A program made the position numbers and the translations under genes. A model generated the notes under the pieces. It worked only from the letters and a program-made list of their open reading frames with translations. It was not told where the DNA came from and did no database searches. DNA of 64,000 bases. Origin: Saprospiraceae bacterium. Lineage in GTDB: Bacteria; Bacteroidota; Bacteroidia; Chitinophagales; Saprospiraceae. Positions 9,198 to 16,406 of the stretch are shown piece by piece. The stretch's first letter is position 1. Every line of letters starts with the position of its first letter. The DNA is taken from assembly GCA_016706365.1 (NCBI GenBank), contig JADJJU010000008.1:62001-126000 (forward strand), read 5' to 3'.

Positions 9198-10004
9198 ATG
9201 CGAATCTATTTTTCCAAATATCAGGGAGCGGGAAATGACTTTGTAATGCTCGATAATCGTGATTCGCAGTTCCGGGAATGGTCAAGCTCTCAGAATATTG
9301 CTGCATTGTGTAATCGTCGCACCGGAATAGGGGCGGATGGGCTCATATTGCTGGAAAATGATCTTGCGCTGGATTTCAGAATGATTTATTACAATGCTGA
9401 TGGCTCTGAAAGTACCATGTGCGGTAATGGTGGACGTTGCATTATAGCATTTGCAAGGCATTTGGGTCTGATTGTAAATGAGACGGAATTTGAGGCCATC
9501 GATGGAGTACATTACGGAAAAATTGAAAATGTCAATCAGGTTCATTTGTCTATGCAGGATGTTCCGGCTATTGAAAAATCAGGGGCAGACTATATTCTGG
9601 ACACGGGTTCACCACATTTTGTCAGATGGTCTGAGGATTCTATTGAAAAAGTTGATGTAGTCGGAACGGGAAAATCAATCCGCTACAATGAAAGATTTAA
9701 AGAAAAAGGAATCAATGTCAATTTGATACAAGAAAGTGAAAACGCTCTTTGGGTAAGAACGTATGAAAGAGGAGTGGAAGATGAAACCCTTAGCTGTGGA
9801 ACCGGGGTGACAGCTGCTGCCTTGGTCTTTGCTAAAGAAAAAGGCCTCAAAGGCGAGCATACTATAGATATAATTACAAAAGGAGGGAATCTAAAAGTCT
9901 CTTTTACTTCAGATTATGAGGGATTTAAAAATATTTGGCTGATTGGCCCCGCTCAATTAGTTTTCAAGGGAGAAATAGATTCAGACTTCTTCGTCCAGTC
10001 CTAA
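9198..10004 (+). CDS. dapF: Diaminopimelate epimerase
   Basis: Converts LL- to meso-diaminopimelate in lysine and peptidoglycan synthesis. The ATG at 9198 gives MRIYFSKYQGAGNDFV, the exact family start; the longer ORF from 9120 is rejected. Both catalytic cysteines are present, in MCGNGGRC and LSCGTGVTAAA. At 268 residues the length is standard. The last 24 bases overlap the 3' end of the convergent TPR gene. Confidence 0.93.
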   Translation: MRIYFSKYQGAGNDFVMLDNRDSQFREWSSSQNIAALCNRRTGIGADGLILLENDLALDFRMIYYNADGSESTMCGNGGRCIIAFARHLGLIVNETEFEAIDGVHYGKIENVNQVHLSMQDVPAIEKSGADYILDTGSPHFVRWSEDSIEKVDVVGTGKSIRYNERFKEKGINVNLIQESENALWVRTYERGVEDETLSCGTGVTAAALVFAKEKGLKGEHTIDIITKGGNLKVSFTSDYEGFKNIWLIGPAQLVFKGEIDSDFFVQS

Positions 10005-10313
10005 TTCGAGAATTAAACCGTTCAGCTCTGAAAATGCATGTTGATCCCCTTGTTCACGTGTGATTTGAATTCCTTTTTCAGAAATTCTTACTGCATTTTC
10101 GATTTGACCCAATTCATAATAAAGCTTTGTCAGGTGAAAGTACAAGCCTGTATAATTCGGATCTACTATACTTAATTTTTCGAAAAACTGCAGTGCAAGC
10201 AAGGGTTCGCCGGCGTTTTGGTGTTCTTTGCCCAGGGCAAATAAAACAAAACTGTCCCCGGGGTTGTCTTTAAGAAGTGCGTTCAGGAATTCGATTCTGG
10301 GATTATTTGACAT
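9981..10313 (-). CDS. Small TPR protein
   Basis: 110 residues made of two to three tetratricopeptide repeats: GDSFVLFALGKEHQNAGEPL, then PNYTGLYFHLTKLYYELGQIE and a third, weaker helical pair. It has no signal peptide and is probably a cytoplasmic protein-protein interaction module. Its stop lies inside the dapF coding region on the opposite strand (24-base tail-to-tail overlap), leaving no room for a separate terminator. Confidence 0.7.
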   Translation of the reverse strand: MSNNPRIEFLNALLKDNPGDSFVLFALGKEHQNAGEPLLALQFFEKLSIVDPNYTGLYFHLTKLYYELGQIENAVRISEKGIQITREQGDQHAFSELNGLILELGLDEEV

Positions 10314-10342
10314 ATGCTATTATTCAAAAACAGCCATTATGC

Positions 10343-10350
10343 TATCTTTG
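10343..10350 (+). promoter_or_regulatory. Candidate -7 element (TATCTTTG)
   Basis: TATCTTTG matches TAnnTTTG exactly on the plus strand and is the only good candidate ahead of etfB. It would give a long leader of about 195 bases. No -33 TTTG was seen, so it is tentative. Confidence 0.3.
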
Positions 10351-10551
10351 GCTCTTAATTCGGATGAAAGTATCCGGAAGCAAATGTAAAAGTAATCTGA
10401 AATCTGCACAAATATATTTTATCTGAGCCTTGTACATATATTATTTTGTAATATATGATACTTGTTGGATGAATACTTTTCTAACCTGATTGAAGTAATC
10501 TGGAAGAATAAAGAACAAATATAACTTTTGAATAATCAACATAAAAGATCT

Positions 10552-11292
10552 ATGAAATACCTTGTCTGTATAAGTAAGACGCCTGATACAACTGCCAAAA
10601 TAGGATTTACCAACAACAACAAGACTTTTGACAGCAGTGGTGTTCAGTATATAATGAATCCATACGATGAATGGTACGCTTTGGTAAGAGCCCTTGAATT
10701 GAAAGAAGCACAGGGTGGAGACATTACACTTATCAATGTAGGAGCCGCAGATAATGAGACAATTATCAGAAAAGGTCTGGCAATTGGAGGAGATAAAGCA
10801 GTAAGAATAAATGCAGAAAATCCAAGTGCATGGTTTGTTTCTAATCAAATAGCAAACTATGCAAAGACAGAGGGCTTTGACATCATATTTACAGGAAAAG
10901 AAACCATAGATTATAATGGAGCTGAAGTGCCTGCGATGATTGCTGAACTTGTAGACATGCCTTTGATTTCTTTTGCAAGTAGGCTGGAATTGAGTGGAAA
11001 CAAAGCTACTATTCAAAGAGATATTGAAGGTGGCGTTGAAGTTGTAGAGGTTGAAACGCCATTTGTCATCAGTGCATCGAAAGGTCTTGCTGAACAGAGA
11101 ATCCCTAACATGAGGGGAATTATGATGGCTAAGACCAAGCCTCTTGAAGTACTGGAGCCAATAGCTGTGGACGAATTAATTGAGATTGATCATTTTGAAA
11201 CACCTCCTCCTAAATCTTCTGTCAAACTGGTAGATCCGGCAAACATGGAAGAATTGGTACGTCTATTGCACGAAGAGGCAAAAATCATTTAA
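10552..11292 (+). CDS. etfB: Electron transfer flavoprotein beta subunit
   Basis: 246 residues from ATG 10552 (MKYLVCISKTPDTTAKI); a TTG start eight codons earlier is unlikely. It carries the ETF-beta AMP-binding fold, with the signature region VETPFVISASKGLAEQRIPNMRGIMMAK near residues 170-197. With EtfA it accepts electrons from acyl-CoA dehydrogenases and passes them to ETF-quinone oxidoreductase. It is followed by etfA after 21 bases. Confidence 0.93.
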   Translation: MKYLVCISKTPDTTAKIGFTNNNKTFDSSGVQYIMNPYDEWYALVRALELKEAQGGDITLINVGAADNETIIRKGLAIGGDKAVRINAENPSAWFVSNQIANYAKTEGFDIIFTGKETIDYNGAEVPAMIAELVDMPLISFASRLELSGNKATIQRDIEGGVEVVEVETPFVISASKGLAEQRIPNMRGIMMAKTKPLEVLEPIAVDELIEIDHFETPPPKSSVKLVDPANMEELVRLLHEEAKII

Positions 11293-11313
11293 TAATACCC
11301 GAAAATCAAATAT

Positions 11314-12276
11314 ATGTCAGTCCTCTTTTTAGCTGAACATCAGCAGGATAATTACAAAAAGTCAGCTTTTGAAGCTGCAACATTTTCAAAAAAATTGGCA
11401 GAAAAGCTGGGCACTACAGCAATAGGAGTAGTGGTAGGCAAAATGAACAATGCCGGTTCGCTGGGTAAATATGGAGCGGATAAAGTCATTCATATTCAGT
11501 CAAATCAGGAAGTTTCATTCGACAGTCAGGTTTATACAGAAGCTATTGCGGCAGCTGCAAATCAATCTTCTGCAAAAGTTATCATACTGGCTCATTCTTC
11601 CACCGGAAAGGCTCTGGGTGGCAGGCTATCTGCCAAATTAAAAGCAGGATTGGTTTCTGGTGTCAATGCATTACCGGATACTGATGGTGGATTTAAGGCC
11701 AGAAAATCTGTATTTTCAGGAAAAGCGCAAGGTATTTACAATATTACAAGCGATCAAAAAATCCTTACGCTAACAGGCAACGCCGTCAAGCCGGTAAGAT
11801 CAGAGAACGAAGCATCAGTTGAAACTTTAGATGTAGCCCTACCTCCAGCGAGAATAAGTGTAAAAGAAGTGAAAACAGTTCAGGGAATTGTACCACTTCC
11901 AGAGGCAGAAATCGTAGTGTCAGCAGGTCGGGGGATGAAAGATCCCGGCAATTGGGGAATCATTGAAGAGTTGGCTGCAACCTTAGGTGCGACTACCGCA
12001 TGTTCCAGACCTGTAGCTGATGCAGATTGGAGGCCTCACCACGAACACGTAGGTCAGACCGGTATTGCTATCAGACCTAATTTGTATTTTGCTATTGGGA
12101 TTTCAGGGGCTATTCAGCATTTGGCCGGTGTTAATACTTCCAAAGTAATAGTTGTTATCAACAAAGATCCTGAGGCGCCCTTCTTTAAAGCGGCAGATTA
12201 TGGAGTGGTTGGAGATCTTTTTGAAGTAGTTCCAAAACTGAATGAAGCATTAAAAGCATTCAAAGCAGCTCAGTGA
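11314..12276 (+). CDS. etfA: Electron transfer flavoprotein alpha subunit
   Basis: 320 residues. The C-terminal FAD-binding domain is clear: VSAGRGMKDPGNWGIIEELA, GATTACSRPVADADWRP, VGQTGIAIRPNLYFAIGISGAIQHLAG and VVINKDPEAPFFKAADYGVVGD (the ETF-alpha signature). It makes an obligate heterodimer with EtfB, with FAD bound mainly by this subunit. It forms a two-gene operon with etfB. Confidence 0.94.
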   Translation: MSVLFLAEHQQDNYKKSAFEAATFSKKLAEKLGTTAIGVVVGKMNNAGSLGKYGADKVIHIQSNQEVSFDSQVYTEAIAAAANQSSAKVIILAHSSTGKALGGRLSAKLKAGLVSGVNALPDTDGGFKARKSVFSGKAQGIYNITSDQKILTLTGNAVKPVRSENEASVETLDVALPPARISVKEVKTVQGIVPLPEAEIVVSAGRGMKDPGNWGIIEELAATLGATTACSRPVADADWRPHHEHVGQTGIAIRPNLYFAIGISGAIQHLAGVNTSKVIVVINKDPEAPFFKAADYGVVGDLFEVVPKLNEALKAFKAAQ

Positions 12277-12358
12277 TAAATTTATTCTCTTAATTTGTGA
12301 TTATAAAAGACAAGGAAATGCTTTGATAATTGAAGCTTTCTGCATTGGAATAAGAGTT

Positions 12359-12391
12359 TTCTATAGTAATTTCGTTTACAAGTCTATAGAA
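12359..12391. repeat. Short inverted repeat upstream of the BFN gene
   Basis: TTCTATAG (12359-12366) and CTATAGAA (12384-12391) are perfect inverted copies around a 17-base loop, ending 19 bases before the start of the next gene. It could be an operator or a leader hairpin. Nothing else supports either. Confidence 0.3.
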
Positions 12392-12410
12392 GCAATTTAC
12401 AAAACCTGAA

Positions 12411-13005
12411 ATGAAAAAGATCGAACTGGATATAGTGGCATTATCGCACAGTGTTTCACACTCGCAGAATTATGCGATTATTTTGGGAGAAAAAGATGGT
12501 ACCCGAAGGTTGCCTATAGTTATTGGAGGATTTGAGGCACAGGCGATTGCTGTGGCGCTGGAAAGGATGATTCCCAATCGTCCTCTGACACATGATTTGT
12601 TTAAGAATGCCCTTGAAACCTTCGATGTGGTCCTGACTGAAATAATCATCAATGACCTTACAGAAGGTATATTTTATGCAAAACTTGTTTGCGAAAAAGA
12701 TGGGGTCCAGTTTGAAATAGACAGCCGTACATCAGATGCACTTGCACTGGCTGTCAGATTTGAATGTCCAATTTTCACCTACGACCACATAATGGACACC
12801 GCCGGAGTAGTCCTTGAAGAATCTGAAGAAGGGGAAACTTCCTCTGAAAAAACAGATCCAAAGGAAGAAAAAAACCGGTGGAGCGATGTCCAGTTATTCG
12901 CTTGATGCTCTCCAAAAAATGCTGGAAGATGTTCTCCACGAAGAGGACTACGAAAAAGCAGCGACCATCCGTGATGAGATAAATAGAAGGACGAAGGAAA
13001 CGTGA
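12411..13005 (+). CDS. Bifunctional nuclease (BFN/DUF151) domain protein with C-terminal UVR motif, frameshifted
   Basis: Residues 1 to about 135 form a BFN/DUF151 domain (IVALSHSVSHSQNYAIILGE, LPIVIGGFEAQAIAVALE, SRTSDALALAVRFECPIF). The usual Bacteroidota version ends in a UVR helical hairpin. That hairpin is present here but one frame away: SLDALQKMLEDVLHEEDYEKAATIRDEINRR, ending at 13005. The frames part at a run of seven A residues (12868-12874). Removing one A gives KEEKTGGAMSSYSLDALQ and a single protein of about 197 residues. Otherwise the first frame stops at 12905, and a 39-residue UVR peptide could start at ATG 12886. Family members are linked to nuclease activity in plants; the bacterial role is unclear. 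Confidence 0.75.
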
Positions 13006-13013
13006 GAAGAAGC

Positions 13014-13048
13014 TTCAAGCTGGAAGTCGCAAGCCGCAAGTGAACAGC
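13014..13048. repeat. Degenerate heptamer repeat (AGCTTCA-like)
   Basis: AGCTTCA, AGCTGGA, AGTCGCA, AGCCGCA and AGTGAAC follow with period seven just after the stop of the BFN gene, ending in GAACAGCC. It belongs to the same class as the repeats near 4.6 kb. Confidence 0.65.
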
Positions 13049-13064
13049 CCTCTCACATTCTCAG

Positions 13065-13087
13065 CTTTCCGTAGCTTTCAGCTACGG
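13065..13087. repeat. Hairpin repeat, left copy
   Basis: CCGTAGCT-TTC-AGCTACGG (13069-13087) is an eight-base stem with a three-base loop. The same sequence recurs inverted at 13393-13417; the match extends to about 24 bases with one mismatch. The pair flanks about 305 bases. Confidence 0.65.
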
Positions 13088-13373
13088 CACTCACACAATA
13101 AAAGACAGATGCTTAGCTGGTTGCTGGCATAAACAGCCGCTTCTGGCCTCTAGCTGAAAAGCCATGTGAGAGATTGGTGTGTGGGGATGCGACATTTTTC
13201 TATTTATTTCCGAGATGTATCCTTTTAGTGGAACTAAAACAAGTCATTTTGCAAACTCAGTGAAGTAACATGCCCTTTTGTAATGAATTCCTCCCTTTAT
13301 TTATCGAATTGAAAAGATAAGGTTTACGGACTTGATTTATAAATGCTAAAGCCAAGTTCTAAATGTCTTTCTG

Positions 13374-13393
13374 ACCCAAACTTTTGTTTGGGT
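13374..13393. repeat. Perfect hairpin ACCCAAAC-TTTT-GTTTGGGT
   Basis: An eight-base perfect stem with a TTTT loop. It directly abuts the next hairpin at 13393, so the two could stack. No gene ends immediately before it, so a terminator role is doubtful. Confidence 0.55.
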
Positions 13394-13417
13394 TCCCGTA
13401 GCTGAAAGCTACGGGAA
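13393..13417. repeat. Hairpin repeat, right (inverted) copy
   Basis: TTCCCGTAGCT-GAA-AGCTACGGGAA forms an eleven-base stem with a three-base loop. It is the inverted copy of the element at 13065-13087. Confidence 0.65.
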
Positions 13418-13500
13418 GCAGTGGGTGAGAGTGAAATGCACAATTAGTGCGTTAGCTGTCAGCACCCCGAATGATAGTTTCAGACAGACAATCCTCGTAA

Positions 13501-13546
13501 GATTTTCTCGTAGGGGCGCACGGCCGTGCGCCCCTACGAGAAAATC
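13501..13546. repeat. Perfect 46-base palindrome
   Basis: Positions 13501-13523 and 13524-13546 are exact reverse complements with no spacer. The arms begin GATTTTCTCGTAGGGG and the centre is GCGCACGG/CCGTGCGC. The GC-rich core contrasts with the AT-rich surroundings. It has no coding potential of its own. It may be a small mobile or REP-like palindromic element. Confidence 0.85.
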
Positions 13547-13574
13547 CAGGCAGCGCATCCCATGGAAATGTACC

Positions 13575-13668
13575 AAGCGGCTGTTCAGCCAGAGGCCAGA
13601 AGCTAGTTGCCAGAGGCCTTCTTCCCGGCTGTTCGCCAACTGCAAATAGCCAAAAGCTAACAGCTTGC
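13575..13668. repeat. Degenerate heptamer repeats (GCCAGAn / GCnAAnn)
   Basis: GCCAGAG, GCCAGAA, GCTAGTT, GCCAGAG run with period seven, then a GGCTGTTC word, then GCCAACT, GCAAATA, GCCAAAA, GCTAACA, GCTTGCA, ending at the gldB stop. On the other strand these words read as downstream of gldB. Confidence 0.6.
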
Positions 13669-13670
13669 AT

Positions 13671-14711
13671 TTATCTCGGACGATACTTCGATTTCTCCAA
13701 AATGGCTTGTGCATCCTTGTCTGCCATGAGCTCAGGGATGGTGATTTCCGGATGCTTCTCCATATAGCGGCGGATGATTTGCCAGCCTGTCCAGGTCGCA
13801 GTCTGTCCGGGAGCTTCGGCAGGCATATTTGGTGCATTGGGGCTGGGTCCTATAAGTTTCTGGATATCCTGGCGGTTGGTATTATATAGTAATTCCTGAC
13901 TTAGAAAATGCGACCAGATCTGTGTTTCATTATCTTCCACCCACTGCCATTGTTCTGTTGTGTAATCAATTTTCACTGAATCAGGCGTCGCCGGCAAAAC
14001 CAAATCCATCAGATACAGGACCTTCCCCTGCTGTATCATGACATCCAGCATTCGGATTCCGGAGGGTTCACCAACCAGATCATAACCCATGGCTTTTATG
14101 AGATTGGGAACAATCTTGTCAGGTCTCATATGCCTGCTGATAAATGCCGGGAACAAATTTGGGTCATATGCACTGAACTCAGAACCCATAAACATATCCA
14201 GCCCGATTCCCAGCGTATCATTGCCAATGGTAGCTGCACCCACACCAAATTCAGAGATAAAACTTACCAGAACCTTTGGCTGATTATCTCCGGTATAATG
14301 TCTGTATAGTTTTAATGCCGGTTCCAGTTCATCCATATAAGGCTTTAGATCCGGGAATATGAGCATGACACTATCATGAAGCGGATTCAAAAATTGCTGC
14401 TCAGCTATTTCATATGCATATGATTTAATAGAATCTTCAGGTACCGGAATGTCAGCCATGATTCTGCTGAAATACACCTGAAGAAAGCCGGGATACTTTT
14501 TCTCAAGATTTGCCCAACTCTCATCCCAATTTTCCAGATTTACATTCCGATAATCTTGTTCAAACCGCAATAACTTAATGTCAGCATTGATATGATCAGT
14601 ATCAGGAACAGGCTTGTCATCAGAGCAGGAATACACAAGGCTGAGACATATAGTTGAACACAACACGTATATTAAAAAACGGCTCAGTTTAAAAGGCTTA
14701 TCTTTATTCAT
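13671..14711 (-). CDS. gldB: Gliding motility lipoprotein GldB
   Basis: From ATG 14711 the protein starts MNKDKPFKLSRFLIY, with a hydrophobic region ending in the lipobox LVYSC; Cys should be lipidated. The mature part resembles GldB: IKLLRFEQDYRN near the start, YPGFLQVYFSRIM, the Gly/Asp-rich GIGLDMFMG region and FPAFISRHMRPDKIVPNLIKAMGYDLVGE. GldB is required for gliding motility and T9SS-linked processes in Flavobacterium and has a metalloprotease-like fold of unknown activity. It is about 346 residues and divergent from a beta-barrel gene with 43 bases between the starts. Confidence 0.85.
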   Translation of the reverse strand: MNKDKPFKLSRFLIYVLCSTICLSLVYSCSDDKPVPDTDHINADIKLLRFEQDYRNVNLENWDESWANLEKKYPGFLQVYFSRIMADIPVPEDSIKSYAYEIAEQQFLNPLHDSVMLIFPDLKPYMDELEPALKLYRHYTGDNQPKVLVSFISEFGVGAATIGNDTLGIGLDMFMGSEFSAYDPNLFPAFISRHMRPDKIVPNLIKAMGYDLVGEPSGIRMLDVMIQQGKVLYLMDLVLPATPDSVKIDYTTEQWQWVEDNETQIWSHFLSQELLYNTNRQDIQKLIGPSPNAPNMPAEAPGQTATWTGWQIIRRYMEKHPEITIPELMADKDAQAILEKSKYRPR

Positions 14712-14754
14712 TATTACATTTAGTATTTTTAGCACGAAATAAAACACGAATATC

Positions 14755-15519
14755 ATGAGAAAAATTATTTACAGCATCATAGTTTGTGCTTGTATTACAA
14801 CTAGTATCAATGCGCAAACATTTAATACCACCAGATTTGGTATCATGGTAAAGGCGCCTACTTTTACAATCATGCGTTCAAATGACAGTGATATCAGCGC
14901 GAGTGGGACTAATTTAGGTTGGGGTTTAGGTGTACAGGCAGAAGTTGCCTTGAGTCAGGTGAGATCAATCTATGCTACGGTAGGCGTCGGATTTTTGGGT
15001 AATCAGGGGGGCGGACAACAGCATACAACAGGAGGAAATTACTGGCCTGAAGCACGGTTGAGTGATCCTTTATATAATCAGGCAAACAATCCAAAGCCTC
15101 TTCCCGATGGTGTGGTATTAAGATACCATTTGAGTGTTCTTGAATTTCCGATTGGACTGAAATTTTATACTTCTGATAGACAAAAAAGGAGATATTTTGC
15201 TGAATTACCTATTTTCACCACCAATCTGGTCATTAGGTCAAGAGGAGATATTAAGGGGACAGGAATTGATGTAAAAGGTGAATTTATCAAAGAAGAGATT
15301 CGATTGATTAATTTTGGACTGGGAACCACGCTTGGCTTTGCTTATGACCTGGGATTTTCAGAATTTAATATGGGATTACATTTGGCATATAATTTCTCAG
15401 ATATGATTCGGAATCATGGTTTCCGCTCTGTCGGTTCCGGCCCGGATTTTATTAGAATTGACAATAACGCCAAAAACTCAATGACAACAATTGGGATCAA
15501 ATTGGGATTAATGTTTTAA
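14755..15519 (+). CDS. Outer membrane beta-barrel protein (PorT-like fold)
   Basis: 254 residues with signal peptide MRKIIYSIIVCACITTSINAQ. The rest alternates hydrophobic and polar residues in short strands, has repeated Gly/aromatic girdles (YATVGVGFLGNQGG, LINFGLGTTLGFAYDLG, MGLHLAYNFSD) and ends in Phe, as outer membrane barrels do. It looks like the PF13568-type barrels common in this phylum, about eight strands. Whether it is the T9SS component PorT itself cannot be claimed; adjacency to gldB is only suggestive. nadC follows after 21 bases. Confidence 0.7.
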   Translation: MRKIIYSIIVCACITTSINAQTFNTTRFGIMVKAPTFTIMRSNDSDISASGTNLGWGLGVQAEVALSQVRSIYATVGVGFLGNQGGGQQHTTGGNYWPEARLSDPLYNQANNPKPLPDGVVLRYHLSVLEFPIGLKFYTSDRQKRRYFAELPIFTTNLVIRSRGDIKGTGIDVKGEFIKEEIRLINFGLGTTLGFAYDLGFSEFNMGLHLAYNFSDMIRNHGFRSVGSGPDFIRIDNNAKNSMTTIGIKLGLMF

Positions 15520-15540
15520 ATCACACAGAAATTTTCGCAG

Positions 15541-16395
15541 ATGAATATACCGGACTACGATTGGATTGATTCTTTTATTTCGGAAGCCCTGGCAGAAGAT
15601 ACCGGCGATGGAGATCATACTTCCAATGCTTGTATCGATGAAAATGCAAGAGCTACAGCCAGATTGATTTTCAAAGATCATGGAATGGTCGCCGGAGTAG
15701 AGCTGGCTCAAAAAATATTCCTGAGTCTTGATCCTTCTGCTCAAATTAAGATTCATATCGAAGATGGTACTGATGTAGAATATGGTGAGGAGGTATTTGA
15801 GGTAACATGTAATACAAGAGCATTACTGCGGGCAGAGCGTCTTGTTCTCAACTGTATGCAGCGTATGAGTGCCATAGCGACTCTTGCAAGCAGGTTCGAT
15901 ATAGAAGTGGAAGGTACAAAAGCCACCATTCTGGATACCCGCAAAACAACCCCATTAATCCGTATGCTGGAAAAATGGGCAGTGAAAATCGGTGGCGCCA
16001 GCAATTACCGCTTTGGATTGTATGATATGATTATGATCAAGGACAATCATGTAGATGTGAGCGGAGGGATTCGTACTGCCCTTGAAAGGGTAAAAACTTA
16101 CCTTGCAGAGAATAATCTCAACTTGAAAATCACACTTGAGATCCGAAATCTGGTAGAATTATATGAAGCACTCGAAGTTGGAGGATTTGACAGATTGATG
16201 CTGGACAATTTTGAGTTGCCAATACTGACAGAAGCAGTTGCCATCATCAACAATCGGTATGAAACTGAAGCTTCCGGGGGAATTAAACTTGCCAATGTTC
16301 GAAAAGTAGCAGATACAGGAGTTGATTTTATTTCTGTGGGTGCATTAACTCACTCCGCAGGTTCATTGGATATGAGTCTGAAGATTATGCTGTAG
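15541..16395 (+). CDS. nadC: Nicotinate-nucleotide pyrophosphorylase (quinolinate phosphoribosyltransferase)
   Basis: 284 residues. Converts quinolinate and PRPP to nicotinate mononucleotide in de novo NAD synthesis. Diagnostic blocks: EDTGDGDHTS at the N-terminus, ERLVLNCMQRMSAIAT, LDTRKTTPLIRMLEKWAVKIGGASNYRFGLYDMIMIKDNH (substrate-binding region), VSGGIRTALE, and ISVGALTHSAGSLDMSLKI at the C-terminus. Start ATG 15541 gives the normal length. nadA and nadB are not in the window. Confidence 0.94.
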   Translation: MNIPDYDWIDSFISEALAEDTGDGDHTSNACIDENARATARLIFKDHGMVAGVELAQKIFLSLDPSAQIKIHIEDGTDVEYGEEVFEVTCNTRALLRAERLVLNCMQRMSAIATLASRFDIEVEGTKATILDTRKTTPLIRMLEKWAVKIGGASNYRFGLYDMIMIKDNHVDVSGGIRTALERVKTYLAENNLNLKITLEIRNLVELYEALEVGGFDRLMLDNFELPILTEAVAIINNRYETEASGGIKLANVRKVADTGVDFISVGALTHSAGSLDMSLKIML

Positions 16396-16406
16396 ACAAT
16401 TTGTAT

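Larger units (their letters stand above)
13006..13670. other. 665-base gene-free, palindrome-rich region between convergent genes
   Basis: It contains heptamer repeats at both ends, two mutually inverted hairpins, a third hairpin and a perfect 46-base palindrome (listed separately). Several ORFs cross it on both strands, but they depend on the palindrome and repeats and resemble no protein. Confidence 0.6.

Noticed and set aside
10441..11016. Minus-strand ORF of 191 codons opposite etfB
   Set aside because: Cys/Tyr/Ser-rich shadow of a clear etfB gene, not resembling a protein.
12868..12876. Programmed -1 frameshift at A-AAA-AAC in the BFN gene
   Set aside because: The heptamer is a good slippery site, but the UVR frame is reached by +1 and not -1, so it would not join the domains.
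13409..13889. Several ORFs on both strands across 13.4-13.9 kb
   Set aside because: They run through the 46-base palindrome (giving the same peptide on both strands) or are shadows of gldB.
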